From contig NW_005178795.1 in assembly GCF_000350225.1 (NCBI RefSeq), positions 194,948 to 258,947 on the forward strand: a stretch of 64,000 nt of DNA, read 5' to 3'. Below, one piece after another: positions 1 to 10,455 of the stretch (position 1 is its first letter; every line of letters starts with the position of its first letter). The translations under genes and the position numbers were made by a program. Source of the stretch: Chondrus crispus (taxonomy: Eukaryota > Rhodophyta > Florideophyceae > Gigartinales > Gigartinaceae). The notes beneath the pieces were generated by a model. The model made no database searches and was not told the DNA's origin. It saw only the letters and a list, made by a program, of their open reading frames with translations.

Positions 1-1695
1 ACTGTGCATCCCGCCCCTTCATCCACGAAATCACTCGGCGATGGCGCTTGGGCATGACACCATGTTGCCTCACCCCGCCGTTTTCGAGACTTCCATCCTC
101 AATTAATTAAACTGCACTCCCGTAAACACTTACTTCTCTTGGCGTGTCCTGTATTAAATGTCGGTGTCCTGCCACGATCAACGTCGCGCACCGTGATGCG
201 ACAGGCCCCAGCCAATCTATTCGTTTGTTGAATGACTGATACACGTCCGTGCTTTATTGGACAGCTATATATTGTATGAGTGCCCACTGGACACGCCGGT
301 GGACTTCTACATGCCAGACCGCGCATTAGCGTTATCCTGGCAATTCGGCGGATCCTTTCTGTGTTATCCTCCACATCGTCACCAACGAGATCTAGTAACA
401 ACCCTTCTCGCCTTGTCTGTTTTGCTAGTACAGTAAACAACTGAAAAGCAAGTACTCGTGATGGTGCTACGTTGGTCCGTCATTCAATTGTCGTCCATTG
501 CGACGCATCTCGCGGGAGGGTTAGTCATCGACATCGCTTACAATGCAAGCAGACGAGGAGTCTATGGCGATGCACATGATGTGCAGGCCCGACGATGACA
601 CACCAGCGGGTCTAGCGATGTACAGTAAAGAGCGGCCCCATCAAGATGCTTCATGTTTTGACTAGGAGGTCCACATAAGAACTGAATTGACATCGTGACG
701 TTGACTCTTTCCAACACCGTTGCTACGAGCTCCTCGCTCAAAACCTTTTTTTTTTTTTTTCTTTCTCTTTATCACATGATGCTTCGTGAACAAGTACTGT
801 ACTGTACAGCATCCTGAACATTACTGTACTCTGTACATGGTGAACAGTCTACGTACCCTCCGAAGGGTACAGTATGTACAGTTGAAACAACAGGCACACA
901 GGCACAGTACCCTTGGGTACTGTACAGAATGACAGGTAGGTGGCGCCATGTAGCAGTTTTATGGGCCCGAAGACAGTACCCATCTCGTCGCCATAATTTG
1001 ATAAATGGCGCAATTTGGTCACCATTCATGTGGTTGTAGTGGTGAGTTTAATGTTCTGATGTCGTTTTTCCCCGAGGCAAGCAAGGGAGTCAAAGGAACG
1101 GTAGGGAGATTACAAGTACAGTAGTGACCTTCCGATAAGAGCCCCCTAGGCCAACCCTTCATACTGCTCCAATTCCGAGGTTGCTCTTATTCAAGAATTG
1201 AAGCATAATGCCCATTCTACTCACTGGAGCGCTCCATCATCTCACCAAAACGCAGTTGCCTGGACTTTTGCATAGAACCCCTCTGTCGTAAGCGCGCGAA
1301 CACGTTTCTCATTGTCGGAATTTCCCCGGCAGCGGGGAGGTTGATCTGAAACGTGTCCACGGGAGCGCGGGCCACTGGGGTTCTGGGCGCGAGGGGGGGC
1401 ACAGGCCGGTGTGACGCGAGGTGCAAGGCAGGAGGACGGGCCTTTTTGTTATCGGTGCAGGTGGTGCGGTTTGGTCTGTTGGGGTAAATCGTGATGGGAC
1501 GAAGACGTATGCCGTCTTCGCCCCGCGCCTTTTATACTGTCACTCGGACTTGACCGAGTGGTATTAAAATTGTCTTCAGCATCTCATTTTGGGTGGTGCT
1601 ACCTAGAAAACTGCCTCTATAGACTTAATTGGAAATGTTCCTATTGTACGTGGAGGGATCCTTTACGAAGACCCTCTTTGTTAGGTAACACCTCA
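1..1695. other. Intergenic flank left of the copia element
   Basis: No supported gene. A 14-15 base T-run lies near 747. Between about 795 and 935 the words TACTGTAC and GTACAG recur, several as small hairpins such as AGTACCC/GGGTACT. A 69-codon minus ORF at 1217-1426 is Pro/Arg-rich and unrecognised. Confidence 0.5.
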
Positions 1696-1891
1696 CTAAT
1701 TGTCGTTGATAGGTGGGTTTGCGCCTCGCGCGAGCTATCGCTCGTACAATCGAGCGATTGTGTAGTCGCGCGGTAGTGAGGGAGTGGGTGATCCGGCCAA
1801 TGCCTTCAAAGCGAGAACGCGCTCCGGCCAATGCCTTCGCTGTAGAAAATTAGCTTGGTGCCTTTACAAATCTGATTAACGTTCTAACACT

Positions 1892-3798
1892 AGATCTGCG
1901 AGGCAGTTCCAACGCATTCTGTGGGTGCGTTGGACACTGCGGAGTCATCACCACACGTACGAAAAGACTTGGTAGCTGATAGTAGAGTTTATTTATCTGA
2001 CCATACACAAAGAAAATGTGCACAACAGCTTTCTCATCGCATCTGACAGATAATATCGCGGCTCTACAGTATCCTAACAACTAAGGCTTTCTTCATCCTC
2101 TTCGAGCAATGCCCCCGCACCTTCTTCCATATCTATGCCCCGAAGCTCGCGCTCCATCCTACGCCTTTTACGATACGAGGCCTGCGCTCTCTTCCGCTTT
2201 GCTACTGTAGACTCGGCAATTTCTTTGAGGCGCTTTCTGTAGCGCTCATAAGTCTGATCATCGGCGTCCCTCAGAAGATGCCATCGAATATGAAGATTTG
2301 TAAGCGCAACCGTGAGCTTGAATATACCATCATACAGAGACCCACTCCATCTGTACTTGTTTGCCGCGATAGCCCACAAAGCAGATTGCCTTCCAAAGTA
2401 GTTCTCCACTATAATGCGGTCCCCTGAAATGTTTTCATTCTCCCTACGCTGTTCCAATGTGCGCACTCCTCCCGTGGGCTTTTTCATGGGCATTACTGCA
2501 CGAACGTCACTTTGGATTCCTTGATAGCCCTTGTCAAATAATATGGCCCAATGATTCGGATGCTCATCAACCCCATTACTAATGTCTGTGATTGCTCGCT
2601 CCTCAGCAGATTTTTCAACAGCATCAAGGTGAAAGCCAAGATTACGACGAAATATTTCAATGTCTCCTACTGACCCAGGCTCGTGTGCGCTGCAGTGTAT
2701 CGCGAGGCCATTGGGAAGGACTGCAACTTCCGTCTTGTAACCGTAGAGTTTATGCTTGCCCGAAAAGTAGCGCTTTGATTCCTCGAGTGAACCACCGGGA
2801 CGATAAGACTGCTGAAAGGTGACGTCGCATGCGTAGAGACACATTTTGTATTTGTTGAACGTGCGCTTGTCGGCCTGGAGTCGGGTCATGGCATACTTGT
2901 TCTGATAAAAGGCGACAAATTTGTCGTAGCAGTGTCCCGAGAGGAGCCGGATCATCGCTGTAACGCGCTTCTCGAATGTGGGGGATTCGATACCGACCAA
3001 ATAGGCCATTATATCCCATTTGGCGCCCTGTTTTAACACGCACATTGTCATGAAGATCATATCTTTTCCAGTTATGGCTGACTTGCTACCACGGCCTGTA
3101 TTGTAGTTTGAATTGACGTGTTCACGAATATGAGCCCAAATCGCGATAAACTCGTTCGGCGTAAAGTTTATCATATCCATGATCCCTTGTGACCCGTTAG
3201 CATTCAAGAAGCGAGTGTATAAAGGTGCGTCAGAGTCGTTCTCGTCTTCAGAGTCTGACGGCATCGGATTGTCATCATATGCCTCAAGTTCTTCCTGACG
3301 GGCAGCCTGGATTTCTTGCAGTAGCGCAAGTGCTCGGCTGGCAGATGGGGGCGCACCACGGGGAGGCATGGTGAAGGCAATACCGAGAGGAGTGGGTGGG
3401 GAAAATGGAACCCGACGATGACAAGGGAATGTGTTCACGAGTACGGAAGAACTGGCATGGTTAGGTCAGCAGTTGCCTCGTGGCTGGGTTTGTGTCGTTT
3501 CGGGAATGGCGCGCAGTTTTCGCGCCAACTTGAAGAGAATGTCGTTCTATTCCGAAATGACTTTCTTTCGTACGAATAGACTACAGGCCATACAAATTAG
3601 GGCACGAATAGCCAAGTCACACAGTGAAATAAAAGGTCGTAACTGTTCTCTCCGCCTTGATATGATTCGTTGTGATATGGTGTTTTTTATGTTTAAGGCA
3701 CCAACGTATGATATGCTCATTCTATTGCGAAGACCATATTTGTTTCTCCGGAGTTACTGGAGGTCTTCCAAACACCCCGTTAGCTGCTCCCTCCGCCT
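1892..3798 (-). mobile_element. PIF/Harbinger DNA transposon
   Basis: 1907 bp inserted in the copia 3' LTR. The uninterrupted LTR copy at 12270 gives the empty site, so the ends and the 3-bp duplication ACT (1889-1891, 3799-3801) are directly visible. A 3-bp duplication fits PIF/Harbinger. Terminal inverted repeats are weak: both ends begin AG and share a GCAG...AACG core. A hairpin CCAACGCA/TGCGTTGG lies just inside the left end (about 1909-1934). Confidence 0.9.
2074..3369 (-). CDS. Harbinger-type DDE transposase
   Basis: Open frame of 431 codons from the first ATG (3369); the frame stays open upstream to 3438 but only from a GTG. The first ~70 residues are acidic and low-complexity (YDDNPMPSDSEDENDSD). 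The catalytic core follows: first Asp in ACDVTFQQ, second in LFDKGYQG, Glu in IIVENYFGR, spaced as in DDE_Tnp_4/HARBI1-like nucleases. A basic, coiled tail (KRKRAQASYRKRRRMERELRG) ends the protein. The frame is unbroken, so this copy may be functional or recent. No Myb/SANT partner ORF lies inside this element, which could be supplied in trans. The product would cut and paste the element from the nucleus. Confidence 0.9.
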   Translation of the reverse strand: MPPRGAPPSASRALALLQEIQAARQEELEAYDDNPMPSDSEDENDSDAPLYTRFLNANGSQGIMDMINFTPNEFIAIWAHIREHVNSNYNTGRGSKSAITGKDMIFMTMCVLKQGAKWDIMAYLVGIESPTFEKRVTAMIRLLSGHCYDKFVAFYQNKYAMTRLQADKRTFNKYKMCLYACDVTFQQSYRPGGSLEESKRYFSGKHKLYGYKTEVAVLPNGLAIHCSAHEPGSVGDIEIFRRNLGFHLDAVEKSAEERAITDISNGVDEHPNHWAILFDKGYQGIQSDVRAVMPMKKPTGGVRTLEQRRENENISGDRIIVENYFGRQSALWAIAANKYRWSGSLYDGIFKLTVALTNLHIRWHLLRDADDQTYERYRKRLKEIAESTVAKRKRAQASYRKRRRMERELRGIDMEEGAGALLEEDEESLSC

Positions 3799-3928
3799 AC
3801 TGCAACAAAGGTAGGGTGGCCAACTTGGGACTAAGTATCTCGGGAGGCAGAAACGGGAGCCACCACGGGAGCTCGCCGGCCGAGAGAGCCGGGTAGTGTA
3901 AGCTCATGTAAGCACCCACAGAGAGACA

Positions 3929-3938
3929 CTCCCCTCCC
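3929..3938 (-). other. Polypurine tract of the copia element
   Basis: On the minus strand GGGAGGGGAG abuts the TGTCTCTC start of the 3' LTR, the expected plus-strand primer site for reverse transcription. It confirms the LTR assignment and orientation. Confidence 0.8.
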
Positions 3939-5233
3939 ATGGGCGCCAGTGGTGGTGAAAGGCGGTGATTTGAAATTTTTGAAATTACGAGGTACAACAC
4001 GTGCCGGTCTTCAGATGAACCTAAAGCCACCGATCTCGAGTCCCAGGTCCGGGGTTTTCCAATTTCGCTGGCACGGGAAGAAGAGGGACTGTCATGAAGC
4101 CGTCGGACAGAGAGCGCGACGATTTGACTAAGGCGCCGGCTGTGGGAGTAGCAAAGAAAAGGAGGAGGAGCCAGCGCGGTGGCGGTCGACGGAAACGGCG
4201 GAAGGCGCAGAAGAGGGCGATACTGTAGCGCGCGTATGGGAATGTTGCGGTGGCGTTGGGGCAAGCAAAGGCTAGACATGAAGCAGCGTGCAGGGCAGAA
4301 GAAGCGGATGGAGCAGCGTGCCGGGCGGGAGGGGAGCAGGGAGCGACGTGCGCAGGAGAGGACAGGGATGGTTCGTGTAGTGCAGTGCACCTCCACACCG
4401 CAAACGAGAGCGTAAATATCGCTGTAGAAAGCGCGACGCAAGGCACAGTCACCACCACGGTGTTCGAGTCCCTCTGTCCGAGTAACTCAGGGGATTCGAC
4501 GCGGTACCGCGAGTAGATCGCGGTGTGCGCGTAGGGGTGCACTCCAGCGGGAGTGCGCTAGAAGGAGTAAACAAGAAGAAGAAGAAAGAAGAACGAAGAA
4601 GAAAGATAGTGTAGAAATGTAGAAAATAGTGAAAAAGTAAAGGAAAAACAAGAAAAAGGATGACGACGAAAGATGCAGCACACGTGTCGTACACGTGTGT
4701 ATGCGCGCCCCCGTACACGTGGGGTACACGTGTGCGCGCGCACTGATGTAGCGCCTTCCCACACCCGACCTATATTGGTCGAGCGCCGTCGTCGGCGTCG
4801 GTTACTAAATGGGTAATTAATAATTAATTATCGTCATTAGAATGGCCACTTGGCATTAGACGCTAATTAGCGTAGAAACTTGTGGGCACCATGTATGTAT
4901 ACGTGTCGTACACGTGTTGTACACGTATCATATACGTGTCATACCACTGTCATACACGAGTGTCCACGTGTGGTACACGTGGGGTACCTTCCCAAGTGTG
5001 CGCGCACAGTACACGTGTCAAAGGCCGGGGAGCGCGGCCCCGCGACGGCGGTGACCAGGGAAAAAGGGTGCAGGGTCACTGCACTACAGTTCGGCAGAGG
5101 GGGAGGATGGCGCAGCGAGCGCGACAGAGGTGATGGATGGAGCCGCGTGCGCGGCGGAGGTCGGGGGGGCTACCGGGGATTGGAGCTGCGTGACGGTTCT
5201 CCCAGGGTACCTCGCTCCCCGACCAGGCAGAAA
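3939..5233. promoter_or_regulatory. Copia 3' internal spacer with a G-box cluster
   Basis: Lies between the polypurine tract and the antisense ORF. Plus-strand 4150-4415 can encode a Lys/Arg/Glu-rich coil with repeated QRAG units. From about 4680 to 5010 the palindrome CACGTG, mostly as TACACGTG, recurs many times, as it does inside LTRs elsewhere in the window. It could act as promoter for the plus-strand ORF that follows; this is inferred from position. Confidence 0.45.
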
Positions 5234-6151
5234 ATGCCAACCGCCGTGTACAGCGAGCGGGGTCGGTGGCTTGTCGAGGCGTTGGTGCTCCGCGATGGGA
5301 GCGAAGGTAGGAATAAGCTGGTTTTCAAGAAGGGGGTTCCACATGCGTGCGCAGAAGCAACAGCGTCCGTCGAGGCATTCCATCCAATACAGTGGGATTC
5401 GGAGCTGTTCGTCGGAGCACGGGAGGGGGAAATCGTACTGTCATCATATGCAGTGTATGGAGCCCGGTTGGAGGAGTTGGCTGAAGACGAGGAGTGGCCC
5501 GAGTGTATAATTCCGGTACGCCGCCGGAAGGTGTCGCGGCAGCCGCGCCAAGACGAAGTCGCGAGATACATCCTAGAATTCATCAAGAAGCACCCCGGAC
5601 CGGCCGTGCGTAATTCGGGCATCGGTGCTCGTGGGGCTGTAGAGTAGCCACCAGGGACGCGATGCTCGCATCCAGGACAGCCGAGGCGTACTTCTGCTAC
5701 GCATGATTGCGTAAGGGCGGCATTAGTTAATGCAGTTTTTGCGCTACGCGGCGCAGGAGCGGCTGACGCCGTGGAGCGGGTGATGGAGGAGGATCCTCGC
5801 GTATACTCCTGCTTCAAACCAATTGGTATGATTCTCCATGAGGCAGGAGGAGCGCTTACACAGTGCTGAGCTGTACGGGACGGAGAGGTACAGCGTGCAA
5901 TTCAGGCATCCGACAGGCGGGTTGCATTTGGGCTCCTAGTCGCGAAGCGGTCTGGTATCTTCATTGTACGGCTCCACGAGGCGAAGCAGGTTGATCATGC
6001 AATAGTTTTGGATGCAGTTGCGGGAATAATTGTGGACTCCGAGGAGTCAACTGCCATTGTGCTCTCAAGAGAGAATCTCGAACGGTGTGGCGGTGATGAG
6101 GTGCAGGAACTGAGGGTGATGGAAGTACGACAGATAAAGGGTAGGGAGTAA
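5234..6151 (+). pseudogene. Antisense accessory ORF of copia element, cysteine-peptidase-like
   Basis: One plus-strand frame runs from ATG 5234 to TAA 6149-6151, interrupted only by in-frame TAG (5645-5647) and TGA (5867-5869), giving about 305 codons. It reads antisense to copia pol and ends 18 bases before the pol terminus. Visible patterns are an early IQWDSELFVGAREGE region, then THDCVRAALVNAV and later VDHAIVLDAVAGIIVDSEE, which resemble the Cys and His boxes of papain-fold peptidases (OTU/Ulp-like). The family is not certain. The frame is preserved across two stops, so decay is recent or stops are read through. It could instead be an unrelated captured gene, but the LTR and target-duplication evidence places it inside the element. 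Confidence 0.6.
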
Positions 6152-6169
6152 AGGCGGACAAGAAAAGCG

Positions 6170-7382
6170 CTAGTTTCTGATTATCCACTGCTCGGCTTGA
6201 ACAGATAGTAAACCAAACGTCAGAACATGTTGTAGCACTGTTTGGGACATCGATTTTGTCAAGCCGTTCGCGATGTTTTGGGAGCTGCGAACGAATCCAA
6301 TATCAGAAATGACTTTGTCACGGAACCCTTCGCGAGCGGCAGCGATGTCGAGCATGGTCCGCTTCTCCGACGTTCGGGATCCCTTTGAAATCAGGTCGAA
6401 GAGAGACTTTGAGTCCGTGAATAGTTGGACGGGGATCCGACGGCCGTAAAGATCTCCCATTTCAGCAGCAAGGGTGCATGTAACATCAAAGAGATGTTAC
6501 AGGCTTCGCCTGCCATTGCCGAACGGACGACTCTCTTGGACTCGTAAGACTTGAACTGGATCGGAACGGAGTTTCCAAGGCCATCAGCAAAGAATGAGAT
6601 GTGCCCGAGCTGCGTAGATAGGTCGTGATTATTTGCAAATGATGCGTCTGCGAATCCGACAACACGAAGCGAGTTGCGGTCGAGCTTCGGGATCTTCAGA
6701 GAGATTCGGTTGCATGTCGCGTATTTCGTGGCTTTGTTTAGACGACGGATGAGCACGGACTTCTCCGTGAGGAACCGCTCCGCGGTGACTTGTGCGAGTT
6801 GGGAAATCTCAAACGGGCAATCGGGCCGAGTATTTGCAGGCCACGCAAGACGCATGCGCATGGATCGGAACTCAGTAAAAGAGGCGTCGAGCGGGAGCTT
6901 CTCCAGCTTTTGAAGATAGAAATGTTGGTTCTGTACCAAATTTCCATCCTTGTCGCGAACGAGGGAGAACCGGTTGAAGGTATATTATATAGTCTCATCA
7001 TCGCCCATCTGGAACCGTTCGTTTGTCTTTTTGCCAACTGGCTAAATGCGGGCGAGCCGGCGCGAAGTAAATCATCAACGTATCCACCGCTGAATGCAAC
7101 AAGGAGTCCATCTGAGACGAGTTTGTAGAGTGCTGGATCTGACCGAAGGGAGGTCATACCTAAATCATGACGACGGTGGTCGTCAATGGTTTTGTGCCAT
7201 AAGTCACCGGAGTGGCAAAGTCCATACAAGTGCTTCAACAGTTTAAGACACTGCTTTGGTTGAAGCTAAAACTCGGGGACGGGCTTTGTAATGAAGAGCT
7301 CACACGGCACGGGTTCAGCAGATTGAAGATATGCTTGACGGACATCTGCAGTCCAGATCTCGAATTCATGAATGGTGGCAAG
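6170..7382 (-). pseudogene. Copia RT C-terminal half and RNase H
   Basis: Minus-strand continuation of the reverse transcriptase after the solo LTR. The frame resumes with LATIHEFEIWTADVRQAYL, meets an in-frame TAG, then gives LKHLYGLCHSGDLWH and the catalytic YVDD box near 7070. RNase H follows in shifted frames: GFADASFANN, SAMAGEA and TDSKSLFDLI carry the acidic residues, and the end QTVLQHVL...WIIRN is typical of copia RNase H tails. At least two frameshifts occur (about 6440 and 6900), so no functional polyprotein can be made. Confidence 0.85.
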
Positions 7383-7387
7383 GGCGA

Positions 7388-8010
7388 TGTAGCATAAACA
7401 CCCCCAGCGATAGGGGTGTATGCGCAGTTCGACCGAGACCCTTGTCGATCGGGAAGACGGGGGTGAAGCAGGACACCAGCTAACGGCACCGGGCAGCGGG
7501 CCCGGGTAGCGTGGTAGAGCGGGAACGGGGAGGACGCCGGTACGCGCGAGCGGTTCGACGCCTCGACGCCCCGGCGCGGTACTGGGTAACGATCCAGTAC
7601 CGACCGGCGGAGGCGGAGCTGGCTCGTGGGCGTACCGCGCGCGTCCTCAACCCGCGCTCCGTGCCGCTCTAAGATAGTTACCGAACGCTACCTTAGAATA
7701 AGCGGGAAGTCGGACCTTGACGGTCGGTCGGTGACAAGTCCGTGCTTGTCCTCCTCCACCGCCGCCGGTCCGCTCCATATTTAATATACAAAACAATCTA
7801 TAACACTACAGTACCGAAGTACTGTAGTGAGCTACTGTAGTACAGATCCCGTCCCGCGCGGTACACATGTACACGTGTACACGCGTGCGCCCGGTACCCG
7901 AGGGGTACACGTGACCACGCGCGGTAATACTGTAGAGCCTCGGGCTCTACAGTATTGGATCCCGTTGTTGATCTAATCTACTATAAAGCCCCAGGGGGGG
8001 TTATACTGCA
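7388..8010 (-). mobile_element. Solo LTR (family B) inserted in copia RT
   Basis: 623 bp beginning TGTAGCATAAAC and ending GTTATACTGCA on the plus strand, with terminal inverted repeats TGYAGYATAA. It is flanked by the 5-bp duplication GGCGA (7383-7387, 8011-8015). Removing it plus one duplication restores the RT reading ...SIRLLLA-LATIHEF.... It contains CACGTG palindromes and CTACAGTA/TACTGTAG inverted pairs (7800-7960). Related copies occur at about 13.93-14.29, 24.40-24.97 and 30.83-30.99 kb. Orientation is called from the G-box-rich end being the LTR start, as in the gypsy LTR. Confidence 0.9.
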
Positions 8011-8015
8011 GGCGA

Positions 8016-9057
8016 GAAGAAGTCTGATGGACTGTGGCTGGAGGGTTGCTGCGGTGTGCACCATGAGGTCCTTCATACGGTCACGATGTCCTCCGATGAC
8101 GTATCGTGCCTTGAACTTTACCTGGCCATCGTCGGCGGATTTGTTGGCCAGAACGAAGCGGCCTGGTAGGACATTGGCATCCTTTGGCGCCTCTTCCCGT
8201 AGTATAATGCTGAAGGTTCCACGCTGCAGTAATCCCTTTATCTCGTCGCGCTTGGCTTGAGACATCTTTACCGACGAAGCCCGGGGATCTCTAGGGTCAA
8301 TGACCTCGGTTAATTGAACTGAGTAGTCATCTTCGTCGGGAGAAGAGAAGTGCGTAAAAGCGCGACAGACGTCGGAGAACAGGGAGTGGGCGACGACTGC
8401 TGGGAATATATAGCACTTAATTTGCGCTACGTTGAAGGGACGGGCAGCACCGATTGTCTCATCTTGTACATATACAATTTCCTTGTTCGCATCCATAGCG
8501 AGAACCGTGAATGGTCCGAGCCACTCGCCGATACGGTGATTTACGACCTTCTCGCGCCACACAAGGACCTTGTCCCCCGGGTCGTAAGCACGGTCGGCTG
8601 CTGTCGGAACGGAATGCCGAAAGGCCCTCGAAATACGCATCTTCGCCATGATGCGCTGCATTTCAGTACGCGCTGCTTGAACCAATTCAGCCCGTTCGCC
8701 CAGTGTGTCTCGTGTCTTCGGGGTCTCTGAGGGGGTGTATGCTCTCGGCAGTTCTCCGAATACGAGGGATGATGGGACAAGACCTTCGGGCCCTAGTGTA
8801 TCGTTCATGGCCTTGACCGCCAGTTGTAGGAGAAGCTCTCTGTCTACGTTCGGATAGTCAATTCTCATCTTTCGAAAGGTAGCTCGGACGGGCTCATGGT
8901 ATCGTTCACCGATTCCTAGGCTTGCATGCGCCTCTATACCGGTACCTTGGACTTCGACATTGGCTCGTCCTGCTAGAGAGATAAAAGGCTCGCTTTTCCT
9001 GAGGTTGCTTCCCTGGTCCACCAGTATTCGGTTCGGTAAGCCAGTATAAGTCGAGGC
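8016..9057 (-). pseudogene. Copia integrase C-terminal part and RT N-terminal part
   Basis: Open minus frame (7981-9021, running into the solo LTR). It carries the integrase Glu in GIGERYHEPVR, typical of copia integrases, a C-terminal DPGDKVLVW module, then the RT entry: DPRDPRASSVKMSQAKRDEI, FKARYVIGGHRDR and LQPQSIRLLLA. The frame break at about 9057/9021 separates it from the first integrase half. Confidence 0.85.
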
Positions 9058-9916
9058 CTAGCAACGTAGGAGTGCGTCCCAGATAGCATTCGTGCTCACG
9101 TTAGGGAGTAAACGGGCCGCAGAGAAACGGGTCGATTCTTCCACGATGTGCAAGACGGGCAGAGAGTTGATGTACATAATGTCCATCATGATGCGTTCAT
9201 TAAAGCGTGCATTCTCAGTTCCGAAGGAAACACGGAATCTAACGGGTGCCGGCTGGATACGCTGGCAGGGATCACAGCGCTGAGAAATGTCCCTCAGGAC
9301 TTTCAGAGTCTCGGGAGTGGCATGTTCTGGACGAGCTCTCCGAAGCAAGTTGAAAAGCTTCGTCGCGGATGGATGAAAGAACTGTCGGTGAAGTTTTTGA
9401 AGCTGTGATTCGGTGAAGTGCATCGTAGTACCGTTTGCAGCTGGCACGTATACGTGACGACTCTGTGCTCTTATCAAAGGAACAAACCACTCGTCGATAA
9501 GCCTGCCTTCCGTCTTGGAGCTCGTGCGCGGATCGCCGAGCGAGTCGATGAAAAACAGTATCGGCGACAAGTTGCTCGCGGTCCAATACGTCCATACCCA
9601 GCAACGCTGGGATGTCAGCCTCGACAATGTCGAAATCGACGAGGATGGGTTTCACACCGAGTGGTGTTGCCAGGGGCAAAGATATTTGTCCGAGCGGGGG
9701 GAAAGATTCGTCTCAAAATCGGAAGCGGTGTTCAGATCGGCGAATGTCTCGACTGTGCTTGTTCACTGCACGGAGGAGGCGATTTAACTCGCGCTTGCCA
9801 ACAACTGATTTCGGAGCACCACTGTCAACGCAGAAGCCGAGGGGGCGGCGTGCTGAGCATTCACGTTTGATTTCCGCGATAAGAATTTTCGTACAGTCAA
9901 CTTCAAGCCCCGGCAT
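9058..9916 (-). pseudogene. Copia aspartic protease, GAG-pre-integrase and integrase N-terminal half
   Basis: Protease is recognised from CVDSGAPKSVVG (active Asp) and the downstream ALLGMDVLD. The pre-integrase zinc-binding region follows in the next frame (LHRQFFHPSATKLFNLL and CDPCQR, an HHCC arrangement), then the first integrase Asp in MMDIMYI. Three overlapping frames (9713-9916, 9272-9679, 9058-9627) must be combined, so at least two indels have occurred. Confidence 0.8.
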
Positions 9917-10409
9917 CTGGCGACGCGGGGATATAGCCCTAGGTTGGTCGGATGCATAATTTGGGCGATGCAGATCGGTGGAGTGGCCGGATGCATAATT
10001 TGGGCGATGCAGATGAGGTGTGGGTCCACATCGCCTTAACGAAAATTCGATGGAGGCATCTGCTGCGACAAGCTGGCAGAGACGATGTTCGACACGAATT
10101 CCCTGTCCAGGTCGTCTGCTTCATGATCACCTTCGATACTAGCGATCGCTAAGGCGTCATCAAACTCTTGCGCTGCAGCTTCTCCGAAGTGAGTGGGATC
10201 TCCCTCCGTCCCAGGAAGGTCAGTACCGTCACCAACCTGAGATTCTCCCTCCATCCCGAGAACGTAGTCTCGGATGATGTGAACATGTGATTCCCCTTTG
10301 CGAAGCCGTGAGCGCGCGTTGGCTGCGATTGCACCGGAGCTGCAGCGATGACCAGGATTCCATGGAAGGGAGCATTTAAAGCACTCCTAGCGACGGCGCG
10401 CTTCCTCAA
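9917..10409 (-). pseudogene. Copia zinc knuckle and linker
   Basis: Minus strand near 10370 reads CFKCSLPWNPGHRC, a retroviral-type zinc knuckle of the C-x2-C...H-x-C form, preceded by a stop codon in frame. An acidic linker (10036-10254) follows. A 27-bp unit beginning CGGATGCATAATTTGGGC is duplicated in tandem with 39-bp period at 9949 and 9988. Confidence 0.65.
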
Positions 10410-10455
10410 AGGTGCGGCCGTTGCTTGCTAGTCGGGGCGCCGCGGTAGATCGATG

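Larger units (their letters stand above)
1701..3928 (-). repeat. 3' LTR of the copia element, split by a Harbinger transposon
   Basis: Homologous to 12080-12397. Sequence 1701-1891 matches the left part of that LTR and 3802-3928 matches the rest, so 1892-3801 is an insertion plus its duplicated ACT. The LTR ends read TGTCGTTGATAGG and GAGAGACA on the plus strand. Confidence 0.92.

Noticed and set aside
1217-1426. 69-codon minus ORF, MHLASHRPVPPLAP...
   Set aside because: Short, no motif, no copy elsewhere in the window; not enough to call a gene.
4452-4480. TGTTCGAGTCC, a tRNA B-box-like sequence
   Set aside because: Flanking bases cannot form a T stem and no A box lies at a suitable distance.
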